Below the pieces are notes generated by a model. The model was given only the letters and a program-made list of their open reading frames with translations, was not told the DNA's origin and did not search any database. A program made the position numbers and the translations under genes. Positions 38,339 through 47,235 of a stretch of DNA of 64,000 bases are shown here, in pieces (the first letter of the stretch is position 1; each line of letters starts with the position of its first letter). This stretch comes from Novosphingobium aquimarinum (GTDB lineage: Bacteria > Pseudomonadota > Alphaproteobacteria > Sphingomonadales > Sphingomonadaceae): assembly GCF_009746585.1 (NCBI RefSeq), contig NZ_WRPO01000001.1, positions 357,756-421,755 of the forward strand, written 5' to 3'.

Positions 38339-40452
38339 GCTACTCTCTGTTCTTTTTCAGCGATGTTTTCGTAGATTTCGGTGGCCGCGCTCAGCGGGAT
38401 GCGAACGACGAAGCGGGACCCCAGCCCTTCGCGCGATTCGACCTCGAGCCGGCCGCGCATCGCGCGCACCAGTTCGCGGGCTTCGAACGCTCCGATGCCG
38501 AACCCGCCGTTCTTGGTGGAATAGAACGGCTTGAACAGCTTGTGCCGCACGAATTCTGCAGACATGCCGCAGCCCGAATCGAGCACTTCGAACCGGGCAT
38601 TGAGGCCTTCCGCGCTCAGCGAGAGAAACACCGGGGTGCCGCTGGCACTCGCATCGAGCGCGTTCTGGACGAGGTGGACCAGCACCTGTTCCAGCGAATC
38701 CGGGTTCGCGGTGATCGTGACGTTCTGCAATTCGCTGATCGACACCTGCGCGTTCCCCGCGAAATGCGCGGCCACCTTTTCGACGATGGCGAGCGCGGGC
38801 ACCGGCTCGAGCCGGTCGACTGCGCCGCGTCCATAACGCCCCAGCCGCGCGAGCAGGGCATTGAGCTTGTCCGCGGAATTGCGCAACGTGACGAGCATGT
38901 CGGCGCGGAACTCGGCCTTGTCGGCATGCTTTTCGGCATTGCGCGCCAGCAGACTGAGCTGGCTCGCGAGGTTCTTGATGTCGTGCATCACGAACGCGAT
39001 ACGCCGATGGAAATCGTCGAAGTGGCTGGCTTCGGCCAGGGCTTCCTGACTCGAATTCTCGGCCAGATAACTTGCAAGCTGCTGGCCGACGACGCGCAAC
39101 AAGTCGAAGTCCTCCCAGTCGAGCTTGCGCACGATCGCCGGCCTTGCCAGCACGATCATGCCCACGAGCCGCTCGAAATGGACCAGCGGCACCAGTGCCC
39201 AGGCCTGCGGCGCCTCGATCATCCAGTTCGGAACGAGGGGGCGGACGTTCTCCGAATGGGCCCCCAGGCGAATGTCATCGAGGTCGGCGATGAAGGTTTC
39301 GCGCTCGAAGAAGCCGAGCGAACTTGCGGGCAATGCAGTCGCGGGCACTTCGATACCGGGCCAGTTCCAGCGCGCGGCCAGCGTGAGATCGCCATGGTCT
39401 TCCGGCAGGAGCAGCAAGCCGGCCGGGCAGTCGGGAATGTCCGCCACCGCCTGGATCACGCGTTCGCCAAGCGGCAAGGCTTCCGCCCCGCCCGCACCGA
39501 TGGTGCGCGTGAAGCGCAGCCATTCCTCGCGATAGTCGTAGCGATGCTGGAAGAAGTGCTTGGCGAGCGTGACCTTGAGCCAGCCGCGCAGCCGCTTGGA
39601 AGGAAGAACGAGCAAGGCGAGCGCGCTGGCCGCGGTCAGGAACACGAGTTCCATGAGCTGCGCGAAATCGCCGCCGACATAGGAAATCCACTGCGCGATG
39701 CCCACCATCGCCACGAGATAGATACCGATCACCAGCAACGAGAACGTCTGAAAGGTGACTGCGCGCGATGGCTTGATGCGGACCGTTTCGCGTCCCTTCG
39801 AGGCGCCGATCGCGATCATCGCCGGCATCACGATCATCGCCAGGCTGCGCAGCGGGTAGATCTCCACCGGCCAGCCTCCAGAGAGATAGGCGATAGTGTA
39901 CAGATTGAGATCGAACGCAAAGAGCGCCGCGATACCGATGGTAGGCCAGCGCAGGAAGGCGCGGGCGGCACGTGATGCGCCGGCATAGAGATTGTGCACC
40001 AGCACCAGCACGCCGACCGTCAGCAGCAGCCGGACCACCGTGCTGAATTCGAACAGCGGGCCCAGCGCGAGTTCGGCGTTCGGGAGACGCACGACGATCA
40101 GCGAGGCCGAAAGCTGCAGGCTTTCCACGAAGGCCAGGGAAAGGACGACCGGCCGGATGGGCGCGACGCTGGCGTGGCGGCCATCGCCCGCGAAGAGCCG
40201 ATAGACGACAAGCAGAAAGGCCATGTTGCGCAGCGATTCGGTGATCATCACCGACAAATCGCCGGGGCGCGTGGCTGCGATCGCAATTCCCATCGCCGCC
40301 GTCATCATCAAGGCAACGCACAACGCCGGACCGGCGGGATTCAGGGCCGAGCGTCGCTGCCAGACCCACAGCGCGGCTGTGACGTTGGCAATCGCCGCGC
40401 AGATACCCATCGCGTAAGCCAACATACCAACGATGCCGGAAGGCTCGGTCAT
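38335..40452 (-). CDS. prsK: PEP-CTERM system histidine kinase
   Basis: 705 aa from ATG at 40452 (a TTG one codon earlier also exists). The N-terminal half has about eight TM segments, followed by a GAF-like region (residues about 320-465), the histidine box FVMHDIKNLASQLSLLARN, and a HATPase domain with LVQNALDAS (N box), LDSGCGMS (G1) and NGGFGIGAFEAREL (G2). This multi-TM plus GAF plus kinase plan is that of PrsK. It overlaps the sugar transferase stop by one base (TGATG) and prsR by 4 bp. The signal sensed is unknown. Confidence 0.9.
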   Translation of the reverse strand: MTEPSGIVGMLAYAMGICAAIANVTAALWVWQRRSALNPAGPALCVALMMTAAMGIAIAATRPGDLSVMITESLRNMAFLLVVYRLFAGDGRHASVAPIRPVVLSLAFVESLQLSASLIVVRLPNAELALGPLFEFSTVVRLLLTVGVLVLVHNLYAGASRAARAFLRWPTIGIAALFAFDLNLYTIAYLSGGWPVEIYPLRSLAMIVMPAMIAIGASKGRETVRIKPSRAVTFQTFSLLVIGIYLVAMVGIAQWISYVGGDFAQLMELVFLTAASALALLVLPSKRLRGWLKVTLAKHFFQHRYDYREEWLRFTRTIGAGGAEALPLGERVIQAVADIPDCPAGLLLLPEDHGDLTLAARWNWPGIEVPATALPASSLGFFERETFIADLDDIRLGAHSENVRPLVPNWMIEAPQAWALVPLVHFERLVGMIVLARPAIVRKLDWEDFDLLRVVGQQLASYLAENSSQEALAEASHFDDFHRRIAFVMHDIKNLASQLSLLARNAEKHADKAEFRADMLVTLRNSADKLNALLARLGRYGRGAVDRLEPVPALAIVEKVAAHFAGNAQVSISELQNVTITANPDSLEQVLVHLVQNALDASASGTPVFLSLSAEGLNARFEVLDSGCGMSAEFVRHKLFKPFYSTKNGGFGIGAFEARELVRAMRGRLEVESREGLGSRFVVRIPLSAATEIYENIAEKEQRVA

Positions 40453-41837
40453 CAACGCGCACCCTCATGCCAAAGCACCACCCGCAAGGTTTGCAGGATG
40501 ATGAGAAGATCGAGAAACGGCGTGTAATTCTTGGCGTAATACAGATCGTATTCGAGCTTGTTGCGCGAATCCTCGATCGAGGCCCCGTAGGGATAATTGA
40601 TCTGCGCCCAACCGGTGATGCCGGGCTTCACCATGTGCCGTTCGGCGTAGAATGGCAGCTGTTCTTCCAGATCGGCGACGAATTCGGGGCGCTCGGGGCG
40701 CGGGCCGACGAAGCTCATCTCGCCCTTGAGCACGCTCCAGGCCTGCGGCAGTTCGTCGATGCGCACCTTGCGAATGAAGTTGCCGACCCGCGTGATCCGC
40801 GGATCGTCCTTGGAGGCCCATTGCGCCCCAGCCGCCTCGGCGTCGGTACGCATCGAGCGCAGCTTGATGACTTCGTAGTCCTGCCCGTAAAGCCCGACGC
40901 GACGCTGACGAAAGAACGCGGGCCCCTTGCTGTCCAGCTTCACCAGTACGGCAAACACAGCAATGACCGGTGCGGTCAGCGCCAGCAGCAGCAAGCTCGC
41001 GAGAATATCGAAGCTGCGCTTGGCCGCGCTCGAGATCATGCGGCCGGACGAGAAACCATCCGAGAAGATCAGCCAGGACGGGTTGACGGTATCGAGATCG
41101 ACACGGCCGGTCTCGCGTTCGAGGAAGCTGGAAAATTCGTTGACGTGCACCCCGGCCGTCTTGATCCGCAACAGGTCCTTGAGCGGCAGCGAGTTGCGAC
41201 GTTCCTCCAGCGCGAGCACGACTTCGCTTACTCCGAGGTTCTCGACGAAGCGCGTCAGATTGTGGATCGCAGCCCGCGGGATGGCTTCCTCGACCACCGG
41301 CGCGGCTTCGGCCATGGCAACGAACGTGACGATCGCAAAGCCCGATTCGGGCCGTTCGCCCAATACCCGCAGACGCTGCGCCCGAAGCCCGGCACCGAGA
41401 ACCAGCACGCGGCGCCGGAACGCCGAATTGCCGAGGACACTGCCCAGAACCATACGATTGGCGAGAAGCAGCACGATGCCGAAGGCCATCGCGTAAGCGA
41501 GCGTCGAGCGCCAGAAGGTCTGCCCGCCCATCAGAAAATCGATGAAAGAAAGCGAAATGACGCCGAGCGAAATCGCGACCAGCAATCGCGCACAGGCAAA
41601 GCGCAGCGAGCGCAGCGCATCGGGCCCGTAGACGCCGACGGAGATCATCGCCACCAGCATCATCAGCGCGAAGCCGCCGTGCGCAGCGAACCGTTCGGGC
41701 CAGGCGGCCGTTTCGATGCCGATCTGACGTGCGCGTAATTGCCAGGAAAGCTCGTTCGCGGCGACCAGCAGCAGCGCGTCGACCAGCCATAGCAGGACGA
41801 CCGCATGCGGAATGTAGTGCTTGAACAATCGAATCAT
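40452..41837 (-). CDS. PEP-CTERM/XrtA-associated undecaprenyl-phosphate sugar transferase
   Basis: 461 aa polyprenyl glycosylphosphotransferase. Four or five N-terminal TMs and a CoA-binding-like Rossmann segment ([20 protein letters not shown]) precede the catalytic domain: [59 protein letters not shown] then GPRPERPEF, and [19 protein letters not shown]. It transfers the first sugar phosphate to undecaprenyl phosphate for exopolysaccharide. As first gene of the sugar transferase-prsK-prsR-TPR operon it ties the regulators to polysaccharide synthesis. The exosortase and other export genes are not in this window. Confidence 0.9.
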   Translation of the reverse strand: MIRLFKHYIPHAVVLLWLVDALLLVAANELSWQLRARQIGIETAAWPERFAAHGGFALMMLVAMISVGVYGPDALRSLRFACARLLVAISLGVISLSFIDFLMGGQTFWRSTLAYAMAFGIVLLLANRMVLGSVLGNSAFRRRVLVLGAGLRAQRLRVLGERPESGFAIVTFVAMAEAAPVVEEAIPRAAIHNLTRFVENLGVSEVVLALEERRNSLPLKDLLRIKTAGVHVNEFSSFLERETGRVDLDTVNPSWLIFSDGFSSGRMISSAAKRSFDILASLLLLALTAPVIAVFAVLVKLDSKGPAFFRQRRVGLYGQDYEVIKLRSMRTDAEAAGAQWASKDDPRITRVGNFIRKVRIDELPQAWSVLKGEMSFVGPRPERPEFVADLEEQLPFYAERHMVKPGITGWAQINYPYGASIEDSRNKLEYDLYYAKNYTPFLDLLIILQTLRVVLWHEGAR

Positions 41838-42110
41838 GGGGCCGCGCTACTCACCGGAGCCGAGAATGGCTCCAACCCCCGCCTAGAGCGAATGCGTAAA
41901 ATGTCGGTTACTTTAACACGCTCCGAAGTGTCCGAACTGCCACGGACTTGCGTATTTGCAGGCCCATCCGGGATACTGCGTCGGAATCGCTTACATCGCT
42001 CGGTAATTGGGCAGTCCGATTGGCTCCGTAACTCTGTGTAAGTCACGCAAAGACAATGCTAACCATTCCGAAATGCCAGTGCGTTAACCGATTGCGGCTA
42101 GCGAGATCTC

Positions 42111-42629
42111 ATGGTTCGTACCGCCCAAGCGCCGGCCCTGAATGCCAAGATTTACCGTCATTTCGCGGTGGCGACGCTGATGATTACCGGGGCCGTGGCC
42201 CTGATCGCCAGCGATCAGGACGATACGGCGCAGGCAGCGGCGGAAACCGGCGGCCAAGCCGACACGGTCGAGCTCGCGATCCGCAAGGACAGCGCCGAAC
42301 GGACCGCCGCCAAGCGCAGCGGTCGCTCGTTCGATCGCTGGGGCATAGACCACAGCTCCTACGACACGAACAACGTGAATTACGATGTCTACGCCTCGTC
42401 GCAGATGTCCAGCAAGACGCCGACCGCGATGGACATCATCAAGCGCATGCGCGCGAAAGGCCCGCCCCCGGGCATGACCTACGAGGAGTGGATGGCGTAC
42501 CTGGCGAACCAGGAAGCGATGCTGGCCGCCGCTCAGTCGACCGGCGAAACCTCGGGCCAGGGTTCGATCGAGGACATGATCGCCGAATCGCGCGAACGCG
42601 CCGGTGCCAGCAGCAGCGAGTTCGAGTAA
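42111..42629 (+). CDS. Hypothetical exported or membrane-anchored protein
   Basis: 172 aa. A hydrophobic segment (about residues 18-33, FAVATLMITGAVALIA) may be an uncleaved signal anchor. The rest is polar, low in hydrophobics, with an aromatic patch (RWGIDHSSYDTNNVNYDVYA) and then MTYEEWMAYLANQEAMLAAA. No homology is recognised. It diverges from the PEP-CTERM operon across a 273-bp region in which I looked for a sigma-54 promoter (TGGC-N8-TTGC type) on both strands and found none. Its stop is 16 bp from the M20 gene stop (convergent). Confidence 0.6.
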   Translation: MVRTAQAPALNAKIYRHFAVATLMITGAVALIASDQDDTAQAAAETGGQADTVELAIRKDSAERTAAKRSGRSFDRWGIDHSSYDTNNVNYDVYASSQMSSKTPTAMDIIKRMRAKGPPPGMTYEEWMAYLANQEAMLAAAQSTGETSGQGSIEDMIAESRERAGASSSEFE

Positions 42630-42645
42630 GAGCTAGCTCGTAGCC

Positions 42646-43986
42646 CTAGCTCTGGGGCGTTTTGACCAGCAGGCGCATCGCCGTCGCCGTCATCGCTTCG
42701 GCCGCAGTGCCGATCACGGCTTTCGCGTCGGGCGCCCAGAACGGACTGTGCAGCGACGGCAGCGTCGTGCCGTTACGCTGGGCCGCGGCAAACTTGTCTG
42801 CGGGGACGCCGCCCACCCGGAACAGCATGGATTGGGTGGTCTTGGGATCGGTCAGGTAGAATTCCCCGAAATCCTCGCCCACCATGGCCGGCTCCAGCAC
42901 TTTGACGCGGTCCTCGCCGAACCGGGTCCGAAAGGATGCCAGCACCGACTCGGCCAGTTCGGGCGAATTGTAAGTGGATCGCGTGTACGCCTCGTCCCAG
43001 GTGACTTCGGGAAGCTGGTCTTCGGCGATGCCCGAGGCGATCGCCTCGCCTTTGGCGATGCGCCCGATGGCATCGAGGATGCGCTGACGAGTCTCGTCGC
43101 TGTAACTGCGCACGGTGATCTGCAGGCGAGCCTCGTCGGGGATGATGTTGTAGGTGGAGCCCGCGCGGAACGAGCCGACCGTCACCACTGCCGGATCGGT
43201 CGGGTCCTGCTCGCGGCTGACGATCGTCTGCAGCTTGTTGACGATCGCGCTCGCCAGCACGATCGGGTCCTTGGTGGTCTGCGGCGCGGCGCCATGACCG
43301 CCCTGCCCGTGCACCACGACGTCGACACTGTCGACATTGGCCATCGTGTAGCCCGGGGTGCCGCCCAGCACGCCCGCGGGAAGATCGGCGGAATCATGGA
43401 AAGCGATGGTGTAGTCGGGCTTCGGAAACCGTTCGTAGAGGCCGTCGGCAATCATCGCGCGAGCACCCGCGCCGATCTCTTCAGCCGGTTGCCCGATCAT
43501 CACCAGAGTGCCCGACCACTCGCCGCGACGCGCTGCAAGCAGGCGCGCGGTCTCGATCCAGGCGGTCATGTGCGTATCGTGGCCGCAGGCGTGCATGACG
43601 CCGCTTTCGACGCCCGAGGTGACCGAAACCGCGCGTTTGGTCGAAGCGAACGGTAGGCCCGTCTTCTCCTCGAGCGGCAGCGCGTCCATGTCCGATCGGA
43701 TCAGCACCGTCGGCCCCGGCCCGTTGCGCATCACCGCGACGATCCCGGTCTTCCCGACTTTCTCGGTGACCTCGTATCCCGCAGCCCGCGCGGCTTTCGC
43801 CATGATCGCGGCCGACCGCGTTTCCTGGAAGGCGAGTTCGGGATTGGCGTGAAGATCGCGGTAGATCTCCATCAGTCCCGGCATATCGGAGGCAATCCGA
43901 TCCCGCAGAGGATTGTCCTGGGCCTGGGTGGCGGCGGGAAGCAGCGCGATGAGGGAAGCGGCGAACGAAAATGCGAGTTTAGTCAT
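42646..43986 (-). CDS. M20 family amidohydrolase / metallopeptidase, exported
   Basis: 446 aa. The signal peptide ends near AATQAQD. LHANPELAFQE, RSDMDALPLEEKTG, HACGHDTHMTAW (metal Cys/His), GQPAEEIGAGARAMI and AMVGEDFGEFY are the signature of the amidohydrolase (hippurate hydrolase/HipO-like) M20D group. Members cleave N-acyl amino acids or indole-amino-acid conjugates. The signal peptide puts this one in the periplasm. Substrate unknown. Confidence 0.92.
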   Translation of the reverse strand: MTKLAFSFAASLIALLPAATQAQDNPLRDRIASDMPGLMEIYRDLHANPELAFQETRSAAIMAKAARAAGYEVTEKVGKTGIVAVMRNGPGPTVLIRSDMDALPLEEKTGLPFASTKRAVSVTSGVESGVMHACGHDTHMTAWIETARLLAARRGEWSGTLVMIGQPAEEIGAGARAMIADGLYERFPKPDYTIAFHDSADLPAGVLGGTPGYTMANVDSVDVVVHGQGGHGAAPQTTKDPIVLASAIVNKLQTIVSREQDPTDPAVVTVGSFRAGSTYNIIPDEARLQITVRSYSDETRQRILDAIGRIAKGEAIASGIAEDQLPEVTWDEAYTRSTYNSPELAESVLASFRTRFGEDRVKVLEPAMVGEDFGEFYLTDPKTTQSMLFRVGGVPADKFAAAQRNGTTLPSLHSPFWAPDAKAVIGTAAEAMTATAMRLLVKTPQS

Positions 43987-44059
43987 CGCCGGACGCTATG
44001 TGGATTTGCTTGCAATCGCAACTGCAGAGGCGTTGCAAGAATTGACCGCGTAGTCCGAT

Positions 44060-44143
44060 TGGTGCCCCTGGCCCGACTCGAACGGGCACGTCTTGCGACA
44101 AACGATTTTGAGTCGTTCGCGTCTACCATTCCGCCACAGGGGC
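44060..44143 (-). tRNA. tRNA-Leu (anticodon CAA)
   Basis: 84 nt including encoded CCA, on the minus strand. Acceptor GCCCCTG pairs with CAGGGGC. The anticodon arm AACGA-CTCAAAA-TCGTT gives CAA, followed by a class II variable arm and T-arm GCCCGTTCGAGTCGGGC. Confidence 0.95.
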
Positions 44144-44207
44144 ACGGACCGGGTGGCGACGCTTAGCGGCGGGTCGGCTCCGGTTCAAGTCTTAGCCAAT
44201 GCGGCGT

Positions 44208-44543
44208 TCAAAACTGCCAGTCGACCCCGACCTGCACCAGGCGCGGCCCATCGTTTCGACCGGCGCCCAGCGCGGAAAACTCCAGGCTCGGGCCGTCTTC
44301 GGCGACCTGGTAGGACCAGCGCGGACCGAGCGGACTTTCCGCAAAGCGCGGTTGCAGCGCCTTGGCATCCTCACGCTCCCGGTCGCCCCGCGGCATGGTG
44401 CGCGCAGCGACGTGCCTCGCAAGATCGAAATTGCGCGCCTGCTCGAGATCTAGTGGCGAGGTAGCGCGGCGAGCCTGCGCGGATCCACCCGCCGCCAATC
44501 CGACCAGAGACATCACGAGGATGGGAGCCCTGAAATGCGCCAT
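44208..44543 (-). CDS. Small exported hypothetical protein
   Basis: 111 aa. The signal peptide is about residues 1-24 (ILVMSLVGLAAGGSAQA). The mature part is basic in the first half (DLARHVAARTMPRGDREREDA) and ends in a beta-like segment with terminal Phe (LVQVGVDWQF), reminiscent of an outer-membrane protein end but far too short for a barrel. It may be a remnant or a periplasmic protein. It lies between tRNA-Leu and the inositol-monophosphatase gene; the RBS is weak. Confidence 0.5.
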   Translation of the reverse strand: MAHFRAPILVMSLVGLAAGGSAQARRATSPLDLEQARNFDLARHVAARTMPRGDREREDAKALQPRFAESPLGPRWSYQVAEDGPSLEFSALGAGRNDGPRLVQVGVDWQF

Positions 44544-44623
44544 GCCAATTCCAACTCCGAAAGGAGCGGAAAGTTTCGCATCGTCATGGTTAAAGTGCGG
44601 CTAAGACCGAGCCGCGACCCCGA

Positions 44624-45460
44624 TCAGGTCTTGACGGCTGCGGTCAGCACCTTGTGCAGACGGGCATGGAGGCCATCGTTGCCGGCAAGGATCTGCTCGT
44701 CGCACACCGGTAGCGAGCGACCGCGCCAGTCGGTCACGAAGCCGCCGGCTTCGCGCACCAGCAGGCATCCCGCCGCCGTATCCCACGGGCTGAGACCGCC
44801 TTCCCAGAAGCCCTCGTAGCGCCCCGCCGCAACCCACGCGAGATCGAGCGAAGCCGCGCCGAACCGCCGGATACCCGCGACTTGCGGACCGAACGCGTGG
44901 TAGATGCGCGTCCATTCGCCCATGTCGCCATGCCCCTGGAACGGCATGCCGGTCGCGATCAGCGCCTCGTCGAGATGGCGGCGCGCGGATACCCGCAAGC
45001 GACGATCCTGAAGCCAGGCGCCGCGAGTCTTCTCGGCCCAGAAGCTTTCGTCGGTGATCGGATTGTAGACGATCGCGGCGATGACATCTCCCCACCCGCC
45101 GTTGATCGACTTGTTGCCGTCGAGCCGAGGCTCCTGCGCCGCGATCGAGACGGCGAAATGCGGGATGCCGTGAAGAAAGTTGGTGGTGCCGTCGAGTGGG
45201 TCGACGATGAAGCGCGGTTTGTCGAATTCGCCTTCGAGCTCGCCGGCTTCCTCCATCAGGAAGCCCCAGCCGGGCCGTGCGACCTTGAGTTCGTCCCAGA
45301 TCGCGCGCTCGGCGGCCCGATCGGCTTTCGAGACGAAATCCGAAGGTCCCTTGCGCGAAACCTGAAGATGCTCGACTTCCCCGAAGTCGCGACGAAGCCG
45401 CTGCCCGGCCTTGCGAGCAGCCTTCTCCATCACGCGGATCAGTCCGGAAATTGCGGCCAT
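44624..45460 (-). CDS. suhB: Inositol monophosphatase family protein
   Basis: 278 aa from ATG at 45460 (MAAISGLIRVMEKAARKAG). Metal-binding motifs are FLMEEAGELEG, FIVDPLDGTTNFLHGIPHFA and GGLSPWDTAAGCLLVREAGG. These Mg-dependent Li-sensitive phosphatases hydrolyse inositol monophosphate and related sugar phosphates, and SuhB also affects rRNA antitermination in E. coli. An in-frame extension upstream overlaps the neighbour and was rejected. It follows the efp-linked gene by 34 bp on the same strand, so efp, the small gene and suhB may form an operon. Confidence 0.9.
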   Translation of the reverse strand: MAAISGLIRVMEKAARKAGQRLRRDFGEVEHLQVSRKGPSDFVSKADRAAERAIWDELKVARPGWGFLMEEAGELEGEFDKPRFIVDPLDGTTNFLHGIPHFAVSIAAQEPRLDGNKSINGGWGDVIAAIVYNPITDESFWAEKTRGAWLQDRRLRVSARRHLDEALIATGMPFQGHGDMGEWTRIYHAFGPQVAGIRRFGAASLDLAWVAAGRYEGFWEGGLSPWDTAAGCLLVREAGGFVTDWRGRSLPVCDEQILAGNDGLHARLHKVLTAAVKT

Positions 45461-45494
45461 TTGAAAGGTACCTCTAAGTCGCGGATAGCAGCAA

Positions 45495-45908
45495 TCAGCG
45501 ACCCTGGGGCTGTTTCGACGTGGTCGCAGCCGGGGCGGCGGTCTGCGTCGGACGATAGCCACAGACAGCGGCCATCGCGCTCAGCACCTGGTCGGCGTTA
45601 TCGCGCGAGATCTTGTCGGCGTTGTCGGCGATGACCTTGTCCATCGACGTGCTGATGCTGCGCAGCGAGTTGCCGTAGATGCAGCCGATCAGCGTGCTCT
45701 TGATCGGCTGTTCGACTTTGTCGGATTGCAGACCCGCGATCATGACCTGGAGGTACTTCACCGCGTTTTCCATGTCCTGCTTGCTCGGGGCGGCCGCCGC
45801 CGGGCTGGCGGGTGCAGGGCCGGCGGGCGCAGGCTTCTGCTGCGCGGATACGGGGCCGGCGAGCAGGGCCAGGGAAACGACGGGGGCGAGGATAAGCTTG
45901 CGCAGCAT
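45495..45908 (-). CDS. Small exported helical protein downstream of efp
   Basis: 137 aa. The signal peptide is about residues 1-22 (LILAPVVSLALLAGPVSAQ). A Pro/Ala linker leads to a helical domain (KQDMENAVKYLQVMIAGLQS to DQVLSAMAAVCGYRP) with two cysteines (LIGCIYGN and AAVCGY), which could form one disulfide. The ATG shares one base with the efp stop (TGATG), indicating translational coupling. Such a protein often follows efp in related genomes as far as I remember, but no function is known to me. Confidence 0.65.
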   Translation of the reverse strand: MLRKLILAPVVSLALLAGPVSAQQKPAPAGPAPASPAAAAPSKQDMENAVKYLQVMIAGLQSDKVEQPIKSTLIGCIYGNSLRSISTSMDKVIADNADKISRDNADQVLSAMAAVCGYRPTQTAAPAATTSKQPQGR

Positions 45909-46471
45909 CAATCTGCCTTTCTGACGTATGTCTTCTCGTAGACGTCGACCACGATCCGCGTGCCGCTTTCGATATGCGGCGGGACCATGACGCGAACGCC
46001 GTTGTCGAGGACGGCCGGCTTGTAGCTCGAAGACGCGGTCTGCCCCTTCACCACGGCATCGGCCTCGACGATCTCGGCCTCGACCTGTTCGGGAAGCTGG
46101 ACCGAAATCGGACGTTCCTCCCACAGTTCGAGGCTGACCTGCATGCCGTCCTGAAGGAACGCGGCTGCATCTCCCAGCAGGTCGGCGGGGAGCTGTATCT
46201 GCTCGTATGTGTCGGTATCCATGAACACCAGCTGATCGCCGTCGGCGTAGAGATACTGGTAGTCCTTGGTATCGAGGCGCACCTTCTCGACCGTATCGGC
46301 GCTGCGGAAGCGCACGTTGGTCTTGCGGCCGTCGATCAGGTTCTTCATCTCGACCTGCATGAAGGCCCCGCCCTTGCCGGGCTGGGTGTGCTGCGTCTTG
46401 GCAACTTTCCAGATGCCTTTCTCGTACTCGAGGATGTTGCCGGGACGGATGTCGACGCCGCTGATCTTCAT
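45908..46471 (-). CDS. efp: Translation elongation factor P
   Basis: 187 aa, full length. Domain I has [19 protein letters not shown] and the loop QPGKGGAF, whose Lys33 is the modification site (lysylated by EpmA in E. coli; the modification here cannot be inferred). The C-terminal domain ends with [19 protein letters not shown]. It rescues ribosomes stalled at polyproline. It is followed with a 1-base overlap by a small exported protein gene, and by suhB. Confidence 0.97.
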   Translation of the reverse strand: MKISGVDIRPGNILEYEKGIWKVAKTQHTQPGKGGAFMQVEMKNLIDGRKTNVRFRSADTVEKVRLDTKDYQYLYADGDQLVFMDTDTYEQIQLPADLLGDAAAFLQDGMQVSLELWEERPISVQLPEQVEAEIVEADAVVKGQTASSSYKPAVLDNGVRVMVPPHIESGTRIVVDVYEKTYVRKAD

Positions 46472-46590
46472 GGGACAGTGCCTTCGATGGGAAAGAGCCG
46501 GGCCAATGTGGGCCGACGCGGAAAAAAACAGGCCGCGCCCTTAGCGCGCGAGCCAGCCCGTGGCAATTCCCCCACGCCGGTGCTAGGTCG

Positions 46591-47064
46591 ATGGCGATGA
46601 TCCGTATCTTCGCCACGATGGCCATCGCGAGCCTGATCAGCGCGGGCCCCGCCCTCGCCTCGCCCACGCCGCCACCCGTCCCTGGCGGTCGGCTCGGCAC
46701 GCTGACGCAAGGGCACTATAGCTGCGAGACGCCCGGCGATGCGACCGGCCCGGTGGGGATCTCGATGGCGGATCTCGATTTCCGCATCGTCAACGGCTCG
46801 GGCTACCGGGTCGAGCGGCAACGCGGTACCTATCTCCTGGTCGGGGATCTGGTGATGATGACCGCGGGGCCGCTGAAAGGCCTGCAGCTGCATCGGCTGT
46901 CCGATGGATTCCTGCGTCGGATCGAGCCGGATGGCTCCGATGGCGAAGTGCGCTGCGTGCTCGGCACCCGCGCCGTTGCCAATGCGCCCTACACGACCAA
47001 GCCCGGCGCCGAGGAAGCCGAGTCGCGCGCCGACGAGGCCGGCGCTGACGGCGCTTCGCTGTAA
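46591..47064 (+). CDS. Exported hypothetical protein
   Basis: 157 aa from ATG at 46591 (MAMIRI; the ATG at 46597 is equally possible). The signal peptide ends near ALASP. The mature part (LTQGHYSCETPGDATGPVGI, then GSGYRVERQRGTYLLVGD and LQLHRLSDGFLRRI) looks like a small beta domain with two cysteines (YSCETP and VRCVLG), and an acidic Ala/Glu-rich tail. I do not recognise a family. It diverges from efp across 119 bp; the 171 bp after it show nothing clear. Confidence 0.6.
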   Translation: MAMIRIFATMAIASLISAGPALASPTPPPVPGGRLGTLTQGHYSCETPGDATGPVGISMADLDFRIVNGSGYRVERQRGTYLLVGDLVMMTAGPLKGLQLHRLSDGFLRRIEPDGSDGEVRCVLGTRAVANAPYTTKPGAEEAESRADEAGADGASL

Positions 47065-47235
47065 CGCCCCGACGACTGGCGCCGCCGTGCAAGCTGGCGA
47101 GCCTTCCGGCCTCGGCTGGGTTGGGCAAATTTTTGCGGCCGGCAGGAATTCGGCAGCCTTCTAGTCCACCGGACATTTGCTAGAGCGCCTGGGGCGGCCC
47201 CGCAATGATGTCGGGTGCGCCATCACGCAGGGGGA

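Noticed and set aside
41838..42110. Sigma-54 promoter for the PEP-CTERM operon or the divergent gene
   Set aside because: Checked both strands for GG-N10-GC elements near TGGC/TTGC; no acceptable match was seen.
44199..44453. Plus-strand ORF opposite the small exported protein
   Set aside because: No signal peptide or RBS; the minus-strand frame has a clear signal peptide and is preferred.
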